In this document: one piece after another, positions 50,462-59,635 of the stretch
How positions within the stretch are numbered: the first letter of the stretch is position 1
How the letters are laid out: the number at the start of each line of letters is the position of its first letter
Source of the DNA: Nonomuraea sp. NEAU-A123
GTDB lineage: Bacteria; Actinomycetota; Actinomycetes; Streptosporangiales; Streptosporangiaceae
Length of the DNA: 64,000 nucleotides
Assembly (NCBI RefSeq): GCF_018603905.1
Contig: NZ_JAHFZZ010000002.1
Coordinates: 186,001 to 250,000, forward strand
Reading direction: 5' to 3'
Translations under genes and position numbers: made by a program
The notes under the pieces: generated by a model
What the model saw: the letters and a program-made list of their open reading frames with translations, nothing else
Told to the model about the DNA's origin: nothing
Databases searched by the model: none

Positions 50462-51289
50462 TCAGCGGGTTGCCCGCCGTGGCCGGTCGGGGACCGACCA
50501 GTGGGCCGGGCGGGTGAGGGTGGGCGACAGCTTCGTGGCGCCGTCGCCCTTGGCCGCGTTGAGCTGCGGCTGGGTGAGGAAGATGCTGCCGGTGAGGTCT
50601 GCTCCGCCGAGTTCGGTGCCCCGGAGGTCGGCGCCGATCAGGTCGGCCAGCCGCAGGTCGGCTCCCCTGAGGTCGGCGCCGATGAGGTAGGCCCCTCTGA
50701 GGTCGGCGGCCCGCAGGTCGGCACCCTTGAGCTTGGCTCCGATGAGGTCGGCGCCTCTGCGGTTCTTGCGGCGCGGGGTTCCGGCCCGGACGAGCTCGCT
50801 CGTACGCAGCAGCAGCTTGTTTACCGCCTGCCGGTGCGCGGGCACGTCCACGACCAGGAGGTCGTCGGCGTCGCCGCGGCTGAGACGTGTGGTCTCGTCG
50901 AGGGCGGCGCGGAGCTCGTCGTGGAGCTCGCGGGCCGGGTCCAGGGTCAGTGCCTCGGTCAGGTACCACAGCAGCTCGTGGAGCTGCCGCACGACCGGGA
51001 ACACCGCGAACATCTGAGTGGCCGTCTCCGGAGCCCGCCGCCAGTCCCGCCCGCTGAAGGTGACCTGGGAGACCTTCTGACCGGCGCCGAAGCAGTCGTA
51101 GACCGTGCAGCCCGGGAAACCGCGCTTCCGCAGGTCGCGGTGGATGCCGCAGCGGAAGTCAGTCTCCAGGTTGGGGCACGGCTGTCCGGCGTTCTTGTCG
51201 ATCGCGAAGTCGGCCGAGGCGGCGAACGGCAGCGCCACGCAGCACAGTCCGAAGCAGCTTTCGCAGTCGGCCTTCAGGGAATCGGACAA
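50462..51289 (-). CDS. Cysteine-rich / pentapeptide-repeat protein
   Basis: The 275-residue protein has a Cys-rich N-terminal domain (CESCFGLCCVALPF, CPNLETDFRCGIHRDL, CTVYDCFG), like a small metal or iron-sulfur site of the YkgJ kind. A helical middle follows, then residues about 185-240 are pentapeptide repeats of the A(D/N)LxG type (GADLIGAKLKGADLRAADLR, then GAYLIGADLRGADL), which fold as a right-handed beta helix. The start is TTG at 51289 with AAGGAG 10 nt upstream. Function unknown; pentapeptide proteins include DNA-mimic gyrase protectors, but nothing here proves that role. Confidence 0.85.
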   Translation of the reverse strand: MSDSLKADCESCFGLCCVALPFAASADFAIDKNAGQPCPNLETDFRCGIHRDLRKRGFPGCTVYDCFGAGQKVSQVTFSGRDWRRAPETATQMFAVFPVVRQLHELLWYLTEALTLDPARELHDELRAALDETTRLSRGDADDLLVVDVPAHRQAVNKLLLRTSELVRAGTPRRKNRRGADLIGAKLKGADLRAADLRGAYLIGADLRGADLRLADLIGADLRGTELGGADLTGSIFLTQPQLNAAKGDGATKLSPTLTRPAHWSVPDRPRRATR

Positions 51290-51470
51290 GGTCAGGCATC
51301 TCCTTCTGGGGGCTCAGGGTCCCGAGGGTACCTCAGCCCTCATCAGCGAGCCCTCGGCCATGGCGAGTTCACGACACGTCTGGATCTAGCCACCTTTCCG
51401 CGTAGACAACCCCAGATCACGACCACTAGGAATTCGGTAGCTTCTCTTACCAATTCGCTGGAGGTCGTCA

Positions 51471-54400
51471 ATGCTGCGTGGGCGAAAGGCGGTGGCCACC
51501 GCCGCGGCGGTGCTGGCCGTCTCCGCGCTGTCGGTGCCCGGCGCGCGAGCCGGCACCGAGCCGGCGACCTCGGGGCTTGTGCGGGGTACGGCCGGCGGTG
51601 AGATCACGCTCATCACCGGCGACCAGGTACATGTACGCGCCATCGACGGCGGCCACCAGGCGGTGACGATCACCCCGGCCCCGCGCGCGGACGGCTCCGT
51701 GCCGAACTTCCAGGTGCTGGAGGCGGACGGTGAACTGACCGTCATCCCCGACGACGTCGCCGCCCTGGTCCCGCAGCGTCTCGACACCGAGCTGTTCAAC
51801 GTGTCGGAGCTGGCCGAGGACGGCTACGACACCGCGATCCCGCTCATTTTGACCTACGACGGCAACGTCACCAAGGCCACCATCCCGGCCGTCAAGCAGC
51901 TCCGCACCTTGGAGAGCATCGGCGGCGCGGGAGTGTCACTCGCCACCCACGACGCGGCCCGTTTCGGAGCCGCGCTGGCCGGGCTCGCCGCCGGAACCGC
52001 AGCCCGTACGGCGAGCCCGCTGGCGGGGGTGTCGAAGATCTGGCTCGACCGCAAGGTGGAGCCAGTGCTGGAGAACAGCGTGCCGCAGATCGGCGCGCCC
52101 GAGGCGTGGGCGGCGGGTTTCGACGGTACGGGCACGACCGTAGCCGTGCTCGACACCGGCATCGACGCCGCCCACGCCGACCTGGCCGGGAAGGTCGCCG
52201 ACCAGCGCGACTTCACCGGCGAGAACGTGACCGGCGACCCCCACGGCCACGGCACCCACGTGGCGAGCACCATCGCGGGCTCCGGCACCGCGTCGGACGG
52301 CCGCCGCAAGGGCGTGGCGCCCGGCGCCGGCCTGCTCAACGGCAGGGTTCTGGGCGGCGACGGCACCGGCCAGCTCTCGTGGATCATCGACGGCATGGAG
52401 TGGGCGGCGGGGGAGAAGCACGCCCAGATCGTCAACATGAGCCTGGGCAGCCGCGTCGCGGGCGGGCCGCTCACCTCGGCCGTGTCGCGGCTGTCCCAGC
52501 AGTACGGCACGTTGTTCGTGGTGGCGGCGGGCAACGACGGCTGTGACGGCTGCGTCGGAGCCCCCGGCGACTCCGCCGACGCGCTGACCGTCGGCGCGGT
52601 GGACCGAGACGACAAGCTGGCCGTCTTCTCCAGCAGGGGCCCGATCGCCGCGGACGACTCGGTCAAGCCGGATGTCACCGCGCCGGGCGTGGAGATCACC
52701 GCCGCCAGGTCGGGCGGTGGGTACGTCACGATGTCGGGCACCTCGATGGCCACCCCGCACGTCGCGGGCGCCGCGGCGCTGCTGCGGCAGGCGCGCCCCG
52801 ACCTGACGGGGCCCGAGCTGAAGTCCTTGCTGATGGGGACCGCCAAGCCCACGCCGGGCACGCCCGCGGACGCGCGGGGCACGGGCCGGATCGACGTCGC
52901 CGCGGCGCTGAAGGGCGCGGTCATCGCCTCGGCCGGTTCGGTGAACTTCGGCGACCTCGCGGAAGGCGCCGGCAAGAGCGTCACGGTGAAGTACCGCAAC
53001 CTCGGCAAGGACCCCGTCGAGCTGGATCTGAAGGGCGCCGGCCCGTTCACCGCCGAGCCCGGCACGGTGACCGTGCCCGGCGCCGGGCAGGCCGAGGTGA
53101 AGGTGACCCTCAAGGCCGCGACGCCCGGCCTGCTGCGGGAGGAACTGTCGGCGAGCGTTCCCGGCGGCGCCACCGTACGGACCCTGCTGACCGCGAGCGT
53201 GGAGCAGCGGCGCGTGGAGCTGAGGGTACGCGGGGTCGCCAGGGACGGCCGCAACGCGCGCGGCGGGTTCACGGTGCTCAACCTGGACGAGGGCACGTTG
53301 GTCGGGCGGATTCTGCCCGGCGACCCGGCCCAGCCGTGCACCGAGCAGAAGTCCGGCACCGGCACCTGCCTGCTGGTCAAGCCCGGCACCTACTCCGTGC
53401 TCGGCCACATCTTCACCATGCCCGCCACCCAGGACAGCACGGCGTCGGGCAAGCCGCTGAACGAAAGTCTCGTCGGCGACCCCGAGATGAAGATCACCGA
53501 GGACACCGAGGTCGTACTCGACGCCCGCAAGGCGGTCGAGGTCGCCATCGAGACCCCCGACCACAAGACCAAGCGGAACATGGGCGCCGCGGCGCAGCTC
53601 GCCTGGTACCGCGCCGGCGAGAAGGGCACGGCCCTGCGCGGCGGCACCAACATCTCGCCCGGCGGGCAGGTCGAGGAGCGGCTGTTCATCCAGCCGACCA
53701 GGAAGGTCACCAAGGGCACCTTCACCGTCGCCACCCGCTGGCGGCTGGAGGCGCCCGCGATCACCCTGACGGCCCCGGGCCTCGCCCTGAACCCCCAGTA
53801 CTACGACCCGGTCTCCTTCAGCGACTACGCCACGGAGTATCCGAAGCTGGACGGCACCGAGCTGTTCCTGGCGGTTGACGCCGGGCGCGGCACGGCCGAG
53901 GAGATCAAGGCCCGCGACCTGCGCGGCAAGCTGGCGGTCATCCGCCGTACCGACGGCGTGCCGGTCTCCACCCAGTCCAACGCGGCCGCCGCCGCGGGAG
54001 CCAGGATGGTGGCGATCTACAGCGACCACCCGGGGGCGGACATCACCTCGGGGGGGACCGGCGTCAAGCTCACGGTCCCGACCGTGCGGCTGACGCAGGA
54101 GGAGGGCCTGAAGCTGGTCGAACGGCTGCGGCGGCTGCCCGTGCCCGTCCTGGCCAAGGGGATCGTGGCCAGCCCTTACACCTACGACCTGTACCTGCGT
54201 GAGAAGGGCCGGGTGCCGGACTCGCTGCGGTACGTGGTGCGCGACAAGTCGCTGGCCCGCGTCGAGTCGGGCTATCACAGCCAGCTCGCGGACGACGTGA
54301 CGGTGAACGAGGCGCGGTTCGTCTTCGAGCCGTGGGACACCTCCTCGATCTCCACGAACCGGCCGCTGGCCAAGACGCCGCGTACCCAGGTCCAGTACTT

Positions 54401-55217
54401 CACCCCCGACCCCGACCTGCGCTGGAGCGCCTCGGCGGGCAGTCCTGAGCGGTTCTACAACACGATGTGGCCGCACGTGGACACCCCGCGCATGGCCCTG
54501 TCCTCGCCGGAGTTCCGCAGCTACGAGGCGGGCGAGCGGGTGGAGCGCACCTGGTTCAAGCAGCCGCTGCTGCCGGGCGTCAACCCGCGCAACCCGCTGC
54601 GCAGGGAGGGCGACAAGTTGCGCATCTCCATGGAGGGCTTCATCGACGCGGACCGCAACTACGGCGATGCCTACACCAGCCCGTTCGAGCACGGCATGAA
54701 GACTGATTTCCGGCTCTACCAGGGCGACAAACTGCTCCAGCAGACCAACTACCTGCCTTCGGGCACGGTGACCCTGCCGGCGGAGAAGTCCGCGTACCGG
54801 ATCGAGTACGACGTGCGCAACGAGGCCACCTGGGCGAAGCTGTCCACGCGTATCCGGTCGGTGTGGACGTTCGGCTCGGAGCGCACGGCCGCCGCGACCA
54901 CGGTGATCCCGCTGCTCCTGGCCGGGATCGACGCGCCTGTCGACCTGAAGAACCGGGCCCGCTCGGCCAAGCTCGGCGTGTCCCTCTACCGCCAGGAGGG
55001 AGCGGTGCCGAGCGCGGTGAAGCAGGTGTCCCTGGAGGTGTCCTACGACGACGGCGCCACCTGGCGGGCGGCCCGCCTGCGCGCGAAGGGCGGCACGAAC
55101 TACGAGGCCACGCTGGAGCCGCGCCCGTCGGGCTTCGTCTCGCTGCGACTCAACGCCTCCGACGTCGACGGCAACACCCTCTCCCAGGAAGTCATCCGCG
55201 CCTACGCGGCCCGGTGA
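51471..55217 (+). CDS. Secreted subtilisin-like serine protease (S8), large
   Basis: The 1248-residue protein begins with a signal peptide (VATAAAVLAVSALSVPGARA). A propeptide to about residue 195 is followed by the S8 catalytic domain with D228 (VAVLDTGID), H260 (GHGTHVAS) and S425 (GTSMATPH). The long C-terminal region includes a possible protease-associated segment (about 795-890, LRGKLAVIRRTDGVPVSTQS) and beta-rich domains. GGAGG lies 6 nt before the ATG. It is an extracellular peptidase, self-activated by propeptide removal. A strong terminator follows directly, so it is probably monocistronic. Confidence 0.93.
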   Translation: MLRGRKAVATAAAVLAVSALSVPGARAGTEPATSGLVRGTAGGEITLITGDQVHVRAIDGGHQAVTITPAPRADGSVPNFQVLEADGELTVIPDDVAALVPQRLDTELFNVSELAEDGYDTAIPLILTYDGNVTKATIPAVKQLRTLESIGGAGVSLATHDAARFGAALAGLAAGTAARTASPLAGVSKIWLDRKVEPVLENSVPQIGAPEAWAAGFDGTGTTVAVLDTGIDAAHADLAGKVADQRDFTGENVTGDPHGHGTHVASTIAGSGTASDGRRKGVAPGAGLLNGRVLGGDGTGQLSWIIDGMEWAAGEKHAQIVNMSLGSRVAGGPLTSAVSRLSQQYGTLFVVAAGNDGCDGCVGAPGDSADALTVGAVDRDDKLAVFSSRGPIAADDSVKPDVTAPGVEITAARSGGGYVTMSGTSMATPHVAGAAALLRQARPDLTGPELKSLLMGTAKPTPGTPADARGTGRIDVAAALKGAVIASAGSVNFGDLAEGAGKSVTVKYRNLGKDPVELDLKGAGPFTAEPGTVTVPGAGQAEVKVTLKAATPGLLREELSASVPGGATVRTLLTASVEQRRVELRVRGVARDGRNARGGFTVLNLDEGTLVGRILPGDPAQPCTEQKSGTGTCLLVKPGTYSVLGHIFTMPATQDSTASGKPLNESLVGDPEMKITEDTEVVLDARKAVEVAIETPDHKTKRNMGAAAQLAWYRAGEKGTALRGGTNISPGGQVEERLFIQPTRKVTKGTFTVATRWRLEAPAITLTAPGLALNPQYYDPVSFSDYATEYPKLDGTELFLAVDAGRGTAEEIKARDLRGKLAVIRRTDGVPVSTQSNAAAAAGARMVAIYSDHPGADITSGGTGVKLTVPTVRLTQEEGLKLVERLRRLPVPVLAKGIVASPYTYDLYLREKGRVPDSLRYVVRDKSLARVESGYHSQLADDVTVNEARFVFEPWDTSSISTNRPLAKTPRTQVQYFTPDPDLRWSASAGSPERFYNTMWPHVDTPRMALSSPEFRSYEAGERVERTWFKQPLLPGVNPRNPLRREGDKLRISMEGFIDADRNYGDAYTSPFEHGMKTDFRLYQGDKLLQQTNYLPSGTVTLPAEKSAYRIEYDVRNEATWAKLSTRIRSVWTFGSERTAAATTVIPLLLAGIDAPVDLKNRARSAKLGVSLYRQEGAVPSAVKQVSLEVSYDDGATWRAARLRAKGGTNYEATLEPRPSGFVSLRLNASDVDGNTLSQEVIRAYAAR

Positions 55218-55227
55218 CACACAGACC

Positions 55228-55278
55228 CGCCGAGCGGATGGGCCACCCCCTCCGGCTCATCCGCTCGGCGTTTCTTTT
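55228..55278 (+). terminator. Strong Rho-independent terminator after the protease gene
   Basis: CGCCGAGCGGATG (55228-55240) pairs perfectly with CATCCGCTCGGCG (55258-55270) and is followed by TTTCTTTT. This is the best canonical terminator in the window. Confidence 0.92.
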
Positions 55279-55382
55279 ACCGGCGGGTTCTGGGATCAGC
55301 GGCTGGACGCGCTGGCCACCGAGCCGGCGCGCGGCAAACGCGAACGCCGCGCCCCTGGCCCGCCATCGAGAAACGAACACGC

Positions 55383-55680
55383 ATGATCGACATCATCAAG
55401 CGGCTCGAACACGTCCACCGCCAACTGGAGGACGGCGACGAGCTCAAGACCCGTCATACTGCGCCGCCACTACGACGCCGGCATCAACGACGTGTGGGAC
55501 GCCTGCACGTCCGCGGAGCACATCCCCCGCTGGTTCCTGCCCATCGAGGGGGACCTCCGGGCCGGCGGCTGCTACCGGCTCGAAGGCAACGCCGGTGGGG
55601 AGGTGCTGGCCTGCGAGCCACCGCGCCACCCGGCATGTGGCAACAGTACGGGCCGGGCGCGGAGCCCGACGCCCGGTGTT
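55383..55680 (+). pseudogene. SRPBCC (AHSA1-like) gene, frameshifted and internally deleted
   Basis: An ATG-started frame (MIDIIKRLEHVHRQLEDGDE) shifts near 55450 into RHYDAGINDVWDACTSAEHI, PRWFLPIEGDLRAGGCYRL and GNAGGEVLACEPP, the START-like first half of AHSA1-family proteins. In a third frame MWQQYGPGAE near 55635 resembles the family's C-terminal end. Most of the middle is missing. The LacI gene on the other strand ends just beyond. Confidence 0.8.
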
Positions 55681-55705
55681 CCGCACCCACCGCCGCGGTT
55701 CACGG

Positions 55706-56746
55706 TCAAGCGGGCGGTGGAGCGGTGGTGCCTCGGACGACGAGCCGGGCATCGAGAATGAGCTCGCGGGAGGGGAGCCGGTTGTCGTCCAGACGTTCTA
55801 CCGCGGAGCGTACGGCAAGCTGGGCCATCTGCTCGGCGTCCTGACGCACGGTGGTGAGGTCGATGTGAGACAGATGAGCTATATGGCTGTCGTCGTAACC
55901 GACCACCGAGATGTCTTTCGGGACGTTGACACCCGCGCGGCTGAGCGCGTGCATAAGGCCCATGGCGCACCGGTCGTTGCCGGCCAGCACGGCGGTGGGC
56001 AACTGGTGGTCGTGGCGTAAGGTCTCTCCCGCCTTCACCCCGGACTCCTCGGTGTGATCCCCGGGAAGCACCCGGATCTCTTTCTCCAGCCCGTGCTCGC
56101 GCATGGCGGCGCGGTACGCGCGACGGCGTTCGGCGGACCCAGGGCCGTTGCCACCGTCGATGTGGACGATGGCGCGATGGCCGAGGCCCACCAGGTGATC
56201 AACGGCCTGACGTATGCCCTTGTTCTCGGCGGTGTGGACGCTGTCGACGCCGGCACCCGAAACGCGTCGTCCCACGACAACCGTGGGGGTGTGCTCTCCC
56301 ACCTCGGCGAGATATTCGGCCTCGGCGTTCGGGCCGAGCAGGATCAATGCCTCGCAGCGGTGGCCCAGCAATGCCTCCACGACCTTCCGCTCGTTCCGAG
56401 CCGGACCGAGCGCGCTGAGCAGGACTTCGTAGCCGAGCCGCTCCGCCTCCACATAGATCGCCTCGACAAGGTCGGCATGGAAGGCGTTGCGCACGTTGAT
56501 CATCACGCCAAGGACCATGCTGCGATTGCGGGCGAGGAGCCGTGCCGCGTTGTCCGGGCGGTAGCCGAGTTCGTCGGCGGCGCGGAGGACCCGGTCACGC
56601 GTCTCCTTGCTCGCCCCCGGCTCATTGCGGAACACGAGTGAGACCAGCGCCCGTGATACGCCCACCTGTGCCGCGACATCCGCCATGGTGGGTCGCTTGG
56701 TGCGCGTCGAGACCCTTGTAGCGGATGACCCCGTTTGCTCCAACAT
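55706..56746 (-). CDS. LacI-family transcriptional regulator
   Basis: The 346-residue protein has a LacI helix-turn-helix (TMADVAAQVGVSRALVSLVF, hinge DELGYRPDNAARLLARNRS) and a periplasmic-binding-like effector domain (VLGVMINVRNAFHADLVEAI, ISVVGYDDSHIAHLSHIDLT). The frame is open to an ATG at 56791, but the ATG at 56746 with AAAGGG is the better start. TACTAT on the minus strand (56809-56814) is a likely -10. It is divergent from the inositol-like operon and probably regulates it. Confidence 0.92.
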   Translation of the reverse strand: MLEQTGSSATRVSTRTKRPTMADVAAQVGVSRALVSLVFRNEPGASKETRDRVLRAADELGYRPDNAARLLARNRSMVLGVMINVRNAFHADLVEAIYVEAERLGYEVLLSALGPARNERKVVEALLGHRCEALILLGPNAEAEYLAEVGEHTPTVVVGRRVSGAGVDSVHTAENKGIRQAVDHLVGLGHRAIVHIDGGNGPGSAERRRAYRAAMREHGLEKEIRVLPGDHTEESGVKAGETLRHDHQLPTAVLAGNDRCAMGLMHALSRAGVNVPKDISVVGYDDSHIAHLSHIDLTTVRQDAEQMAQLAVRSAVERLDDNRLPSRELILDARLVVRGTTAPPPA

Positions 56747-56822
56747 CAACCCTTTTTCCGATGTGCACGCCTTGTTGCAAGCTGTTGACATTCGGTGTGA
56801 CCGAGTTCATAGTAACAGCCAC

Positions 56823-56846
56823 TAGAGCGCGCTAGTAGAGCGCGCT
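56823..56846. repeat. Tandem 11-bp repeat with AGCGCGCT cores, upstream of lacI
   Basis: TAGAGCGCGCT occurs at 56823-56833 and 56836-56846. Each contains the palindrome AGCGCGCT with a central CG, as LacI-family operators have. It lies just upstream of the lacI -10 box, suggesting autoregulation. Confidence 0.55.
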
Positions 56847-56849
56847 CAA

Positions 56850-57130
56850 TGTGAAATCGGATGAAGACATGAAGCCTCGCGAGTCGCCGATGCCTCCTTG
56901 GATTACTTGATCGGCAAGAAGGATCATCCCGAAGCGACGGCGAACGGCGGCGTGGTCGCACTTGCCGCGATGCCTGCGAGGCCCCTTCGTCGGCTCGGCT
57001 ACGAGGACACCACGCAGATCGCCGGACCCTAGCTCGCGCGGCGCACAGACCGTCGAGGCAGTCGGAAGGTTCGATGGGCCGGCGCGCCTATCGCCATCGA
57101 CCAGGCCGTCAAGGGCATGGCGACCCTAAT
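56850..57130. other. Gene-free stretch with possible gene remnant
   Basis: A plus-strand frame around 56890-57030 reads DYLIGKKDHPEATANGGVVA and on to a stop, with no start codon or recognised family. I read it as a scrap or chance frame. The promoter of the sugar operon follows. Confidence 0.35.
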
Positions 57131-57147
57131 TGGTCACGTTCTCAGCA

Positions 57148-57226
57148 TGTCCTTATGTCAGGACAAATCTCATCAGCAAAATGTCAAGACATCCTATTGA
57201 CAGAGCACTTCTTCCGCAGGTTACAT
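57148..57226 (+). promoter_or_regulatory. Promoter and two palindromes of the inositol-like operon
   Basis: TGTCCT-TATGTC-AGGACA (57148-57165) and ATGTCAAGACAT (57181-57192) share ATGTCA(G/A)GACA, repeated 26 bp apart. They end 5 bp before a good promoter: TTGACA (57197-57202), an 18-bp spacer and TTACAT (57221-57226). The leader to the GTG at 57363 is about 130 nt. Confidence 0.7.
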
Positions 57227-57362
57227 CGCTCGAAGCGAAGCCGGTTTCGATGCCGGCCGAACGCACCAAGGGCCCGTTCCAGCCCACCATCGCCCGAGAA
57301 CATCTCGCTGCACCCCCTGATCCACAAGGACCGTGGTCGCTCCCCGGGAGAGGTAGAACCAA

Positions 57363-58430
57363 GTGCCGTACTCCATTCGCAGATCCTCGACAAGCTGGCA
57401 TGTCGCAAACTGGCGCGCTCTAGTGCTCGTCCCGATCATCGTCCTCGCCCTGGCGAGCTGCTCGAATGGTTCGGGCACCGCACAGAACACGCAGTCCACA
57501 GAGACCGCGAAGGCCGCCTCGGCGGCAGGGCTGCAGTCCGGGCTCGGCAGCCGGGCCAAGAACCGCAAGATCACGTTCCTGCTTTCCCAGGATCCCGGTG
57601 ACTCCTTCTGGGGCACCATCTCGCAGGGCGCCAAAGACGCGGCCCAGATGTTCAACCTCGAACTGAACCTGCAGACCAGCCAGGGCGACCCGTCGAAGTA
57701 CAACGACCTCATCGGCAGTGCCGTCGCTGACAAACCCGCCGCCATCGCGGTGGTGATCGACGACCCGAAGCGCTACACCGAGAACGTCTGCGCGGCCTCG
57801 AAGGCCGGCATCTCGGTGCTCGCGTACAACATCACGCAGGAGGGCGAGGTCGCCGCGTGCACCTCGGGCTTCGTCGGCCAGAACTTCGAGGAGGCCGGAT
57901 ACCTCCTGGGCCAGCGCCTGATCTCCGAAGCGAAGCTGCCACGCGGAGCCAAGGTCTTCACCCCGGTCGAGTTCCCCGAACAGGTTTACGCCATCCAGCG
58001 CAACGCCGGGGTCCAGAAGGCTCTGGACGCCATCGGCGCGAAGACCGAGATGGTCGCGACCGGCATCGACGACGCAGGAGCCCTGGACAAGATGAGCCAG
58101 TACCTGCTCGGCCACAAGAACACCGCGGCGATCGTGCCGCTGGGTGGCACCCCGCATCGCAACGTCGAGGCGGCGATGTCGGACGTCGGGGTCAAGGTCC
58201 CGGTGGTCGGCTTCGACCTGTCCAAGCCGGTCATCGACGGAATCAAGAGCGGGGCCATCCTCGCCGCCGCGGACCAGCAGCCCTATGTCCAGGGTTTCCA
58301 GACCGTGGCGCAACTGGCGCTGCAGCTCGACTTCGGCCTCAGCCCCGCGACCATCAACTCCGGAGGCAGCGGCCTGGTGGACAAGTCCAACGTCGCGGTC
58401 GTCGAGCAGCTGGCAGGCAAGATCCGCTGA
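57363..58430 (+). CDS. Sugar ABC transporter substrate-binding lipoprotein
   Basis: The 355-residue protein has a lipoprotein signal (lipobox LASC) and a type I periplasmic-binding fold of the ribose/inositol group (KITFLLSQDPGDSFWGTISQ, GAKDAAQMFNLEL, PVVGFDLSKPVIDGIKSG). It would capture a monosaccharide or cyclitol outside the membrane. The start is GTG with AGAGG 9 nt upstream. It is the first gene of a six-gene plus-strand run; the ligand is inferred as inositol-like from the downstream enzymes. Confidence 0.92.
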   Translation: MPYSIRRSSTSWHVANWRALVLVPIIVLALASCSNGSGTAQNTQSTETAKAASAAGLQSGLGSRAKNRKITFLLSQDPGDSFWGTISQGAKDAAQMFNLELNLQTSQGDPSKYNDLIGSAVADKPAAIAVVIDDPKRYTENVCAASKAGISVLAYNITQEGEVAACTSGFVGQNFEEAGYLLGQRLISEAKLPRGAKVFTPVEFPEQVYAIQRNAGVQKALDAIGAKTEMVATGIDDAGALDKMSQYLLGHKNTAAIVPLGGTPHRNVEAAMSDVGVKVPVVGFDLSKPVIDGIKSGAILAAADQQPYVQGFQTVAQLALQLDFGLSPATINSGGSGLVDKSNVAVVEQLAGKIR

Positions 58431-58516
58431 TCGGATCGGCAACTTGAGGGGCGGGCCCGCACCCGCTGCCGGGCCGCCCACCGGTCACATCCGCGACGGA
58501 TATGGGAGAGCCAAGC

Positions 58517-59635
58517 ATGAGCAAACCGACCAGCGACGGAGCGCCGTCGCCGACCTTGGGCGGGACCATGGAGGAACATGACCTGGCGGCGGCGCCCGCC
58601 GGGGCGGAGCTGACGGCCCCGGTGCAGCGCACCATGGCGGACTCCGTCCCGAAAGGCCGCAGTGAGCAGTTCGGCGGATGGCTGCGGCTGATACGCGGCC
58701 GCGGCGCGCTCGAGATCGGCATCATCTTCGTGCTGGTGCAGATCGGTTGCGTCGTCGCCTATCTGATGGCCCCGGACAGCTTTCCCTACCTCTCAGGGGC
58801 CAACTTCAACGTACTGAGCCAGTCGATCCCTGTGCTGGCGATCCTGGCGATCGGCGCGGGCGTGCTGATGATCGCGGGCGAGTTCGACCTTTCGCTAGGG
58901 ATGAACTTCACCCTCTGCGCGCTTGTCTTCATCCATTGGTACTCCGATGGGAACGTGCTCGGCGCGTTCGTCGTGACCTTCGCGATGGGCATCGGCATCG
59001 CGCTGCTCAACGGCGTGATCGTGACCAGATTCAAGATCCCGTCGTTCATCGTCACCTTGGGCATGATGCTGTTCTGGGACGGCGCCGCGTTGTTCTACAA
59101 CGGCAGCTCGGCCGCACGCATGCAGCGCGGCGAGACCCTGCAGACCATCTTCGCCGGGCAGGTGGGCCCCTTCCGCGGTCAGGTCGTATGGCTGGTCCTG
59201 GTCGCGGTGTTCTTCTGGGTGCTCATGCACCGGCACAAGCTCGGCAACCACATCTTCGCCGTCGGCGGCAACGAGTCCGCGGCTCGTGCGATATCCATCA
59301 ACCCGACGCGCATCAAGTTGATCGCCTTCGGGATCCTCGGGCTGTGCGTGGCACTGGCCTCGATCCTGGTCGCGGTGCGGACGCAGTCCGTCCAGCCCGG
59401 CACCGGCCGCGGCATGGAGCTGCAGGCCATCGCGGCGGCCGTCGTCGGCGGCGTATCGCTGCGCGGCGGCAAGGGGAGCGTCCTCGGCATGGTGCTCGGT
59501 GCGGCACTCATTCTCGTCCTGCAGGACATCCTGCTGCTCTCCGGGGCCCCAGGCTTCTACCTCAACCTGTTCATCGGCGCGATCATCGTTTTCGCCGCCG
59601 TCTTCAACCGCCTCATCGAAGGGAAAGCGGAATGA
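58517..59635 (+). CDS. Sugar ABC transporter permease (RbsC-like)
   Basis: The 372-residue membrane protein has the ribose-type permease pattern: SQSIPVLAILAIGAGVLMIA, GEFDLSLGMNF, VTRFKIPSFIVTLGMMLFWD, and VVGGVSLRGGKGSVLGMVLG. An N-terminal cytoplasmic extension of about 60 residues precedes the first helix. GGGAG lies 8 nt before the ATG at 58517. It overlaps the ATPase gene as ATGA (59632-59635). Confidence 0.92.
   Translation: MSKPTSDGAPSPTLGGTMEEHDLAAAPAGAELTAPVQRTMADSVPKGRSEQFGGWLRLIRGRGALEIGIIFVLVQIGCVVAYLMAPDSFPYLSGANFNVLSQSIPVLAILAIGAGVLMIAGEFDLSLGMNFTLCALVFIHWYSDGNVLGAFVVTFAMGIGIALLNGVIVTRFKIPSFIVTLGMMLFWDGAALFYNGSSAARMQRGETLQTIFAGQVGPFRGQVVWLVLVAVFFWVLMHRHKLGNHIFAVGGNESAARAISINPTRIKLIAFGILGLCVALASILVAVRTQSVQPGTGRGMELQAIAAAVVGGVSLRGGKGSVLGMVLGAALILVLQDILLLSGAPGFYLNLFIGAIIVFAAVFNRLIEGKAE

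Noticed and set aside
51936..55220. A 1094-residue minus-strand frame opposite the subtilisin gene
   Set aside because: Antisense shadow: the plus strand has an intact catalytic triad, signal peptide, ribosome-binding site and terminator.
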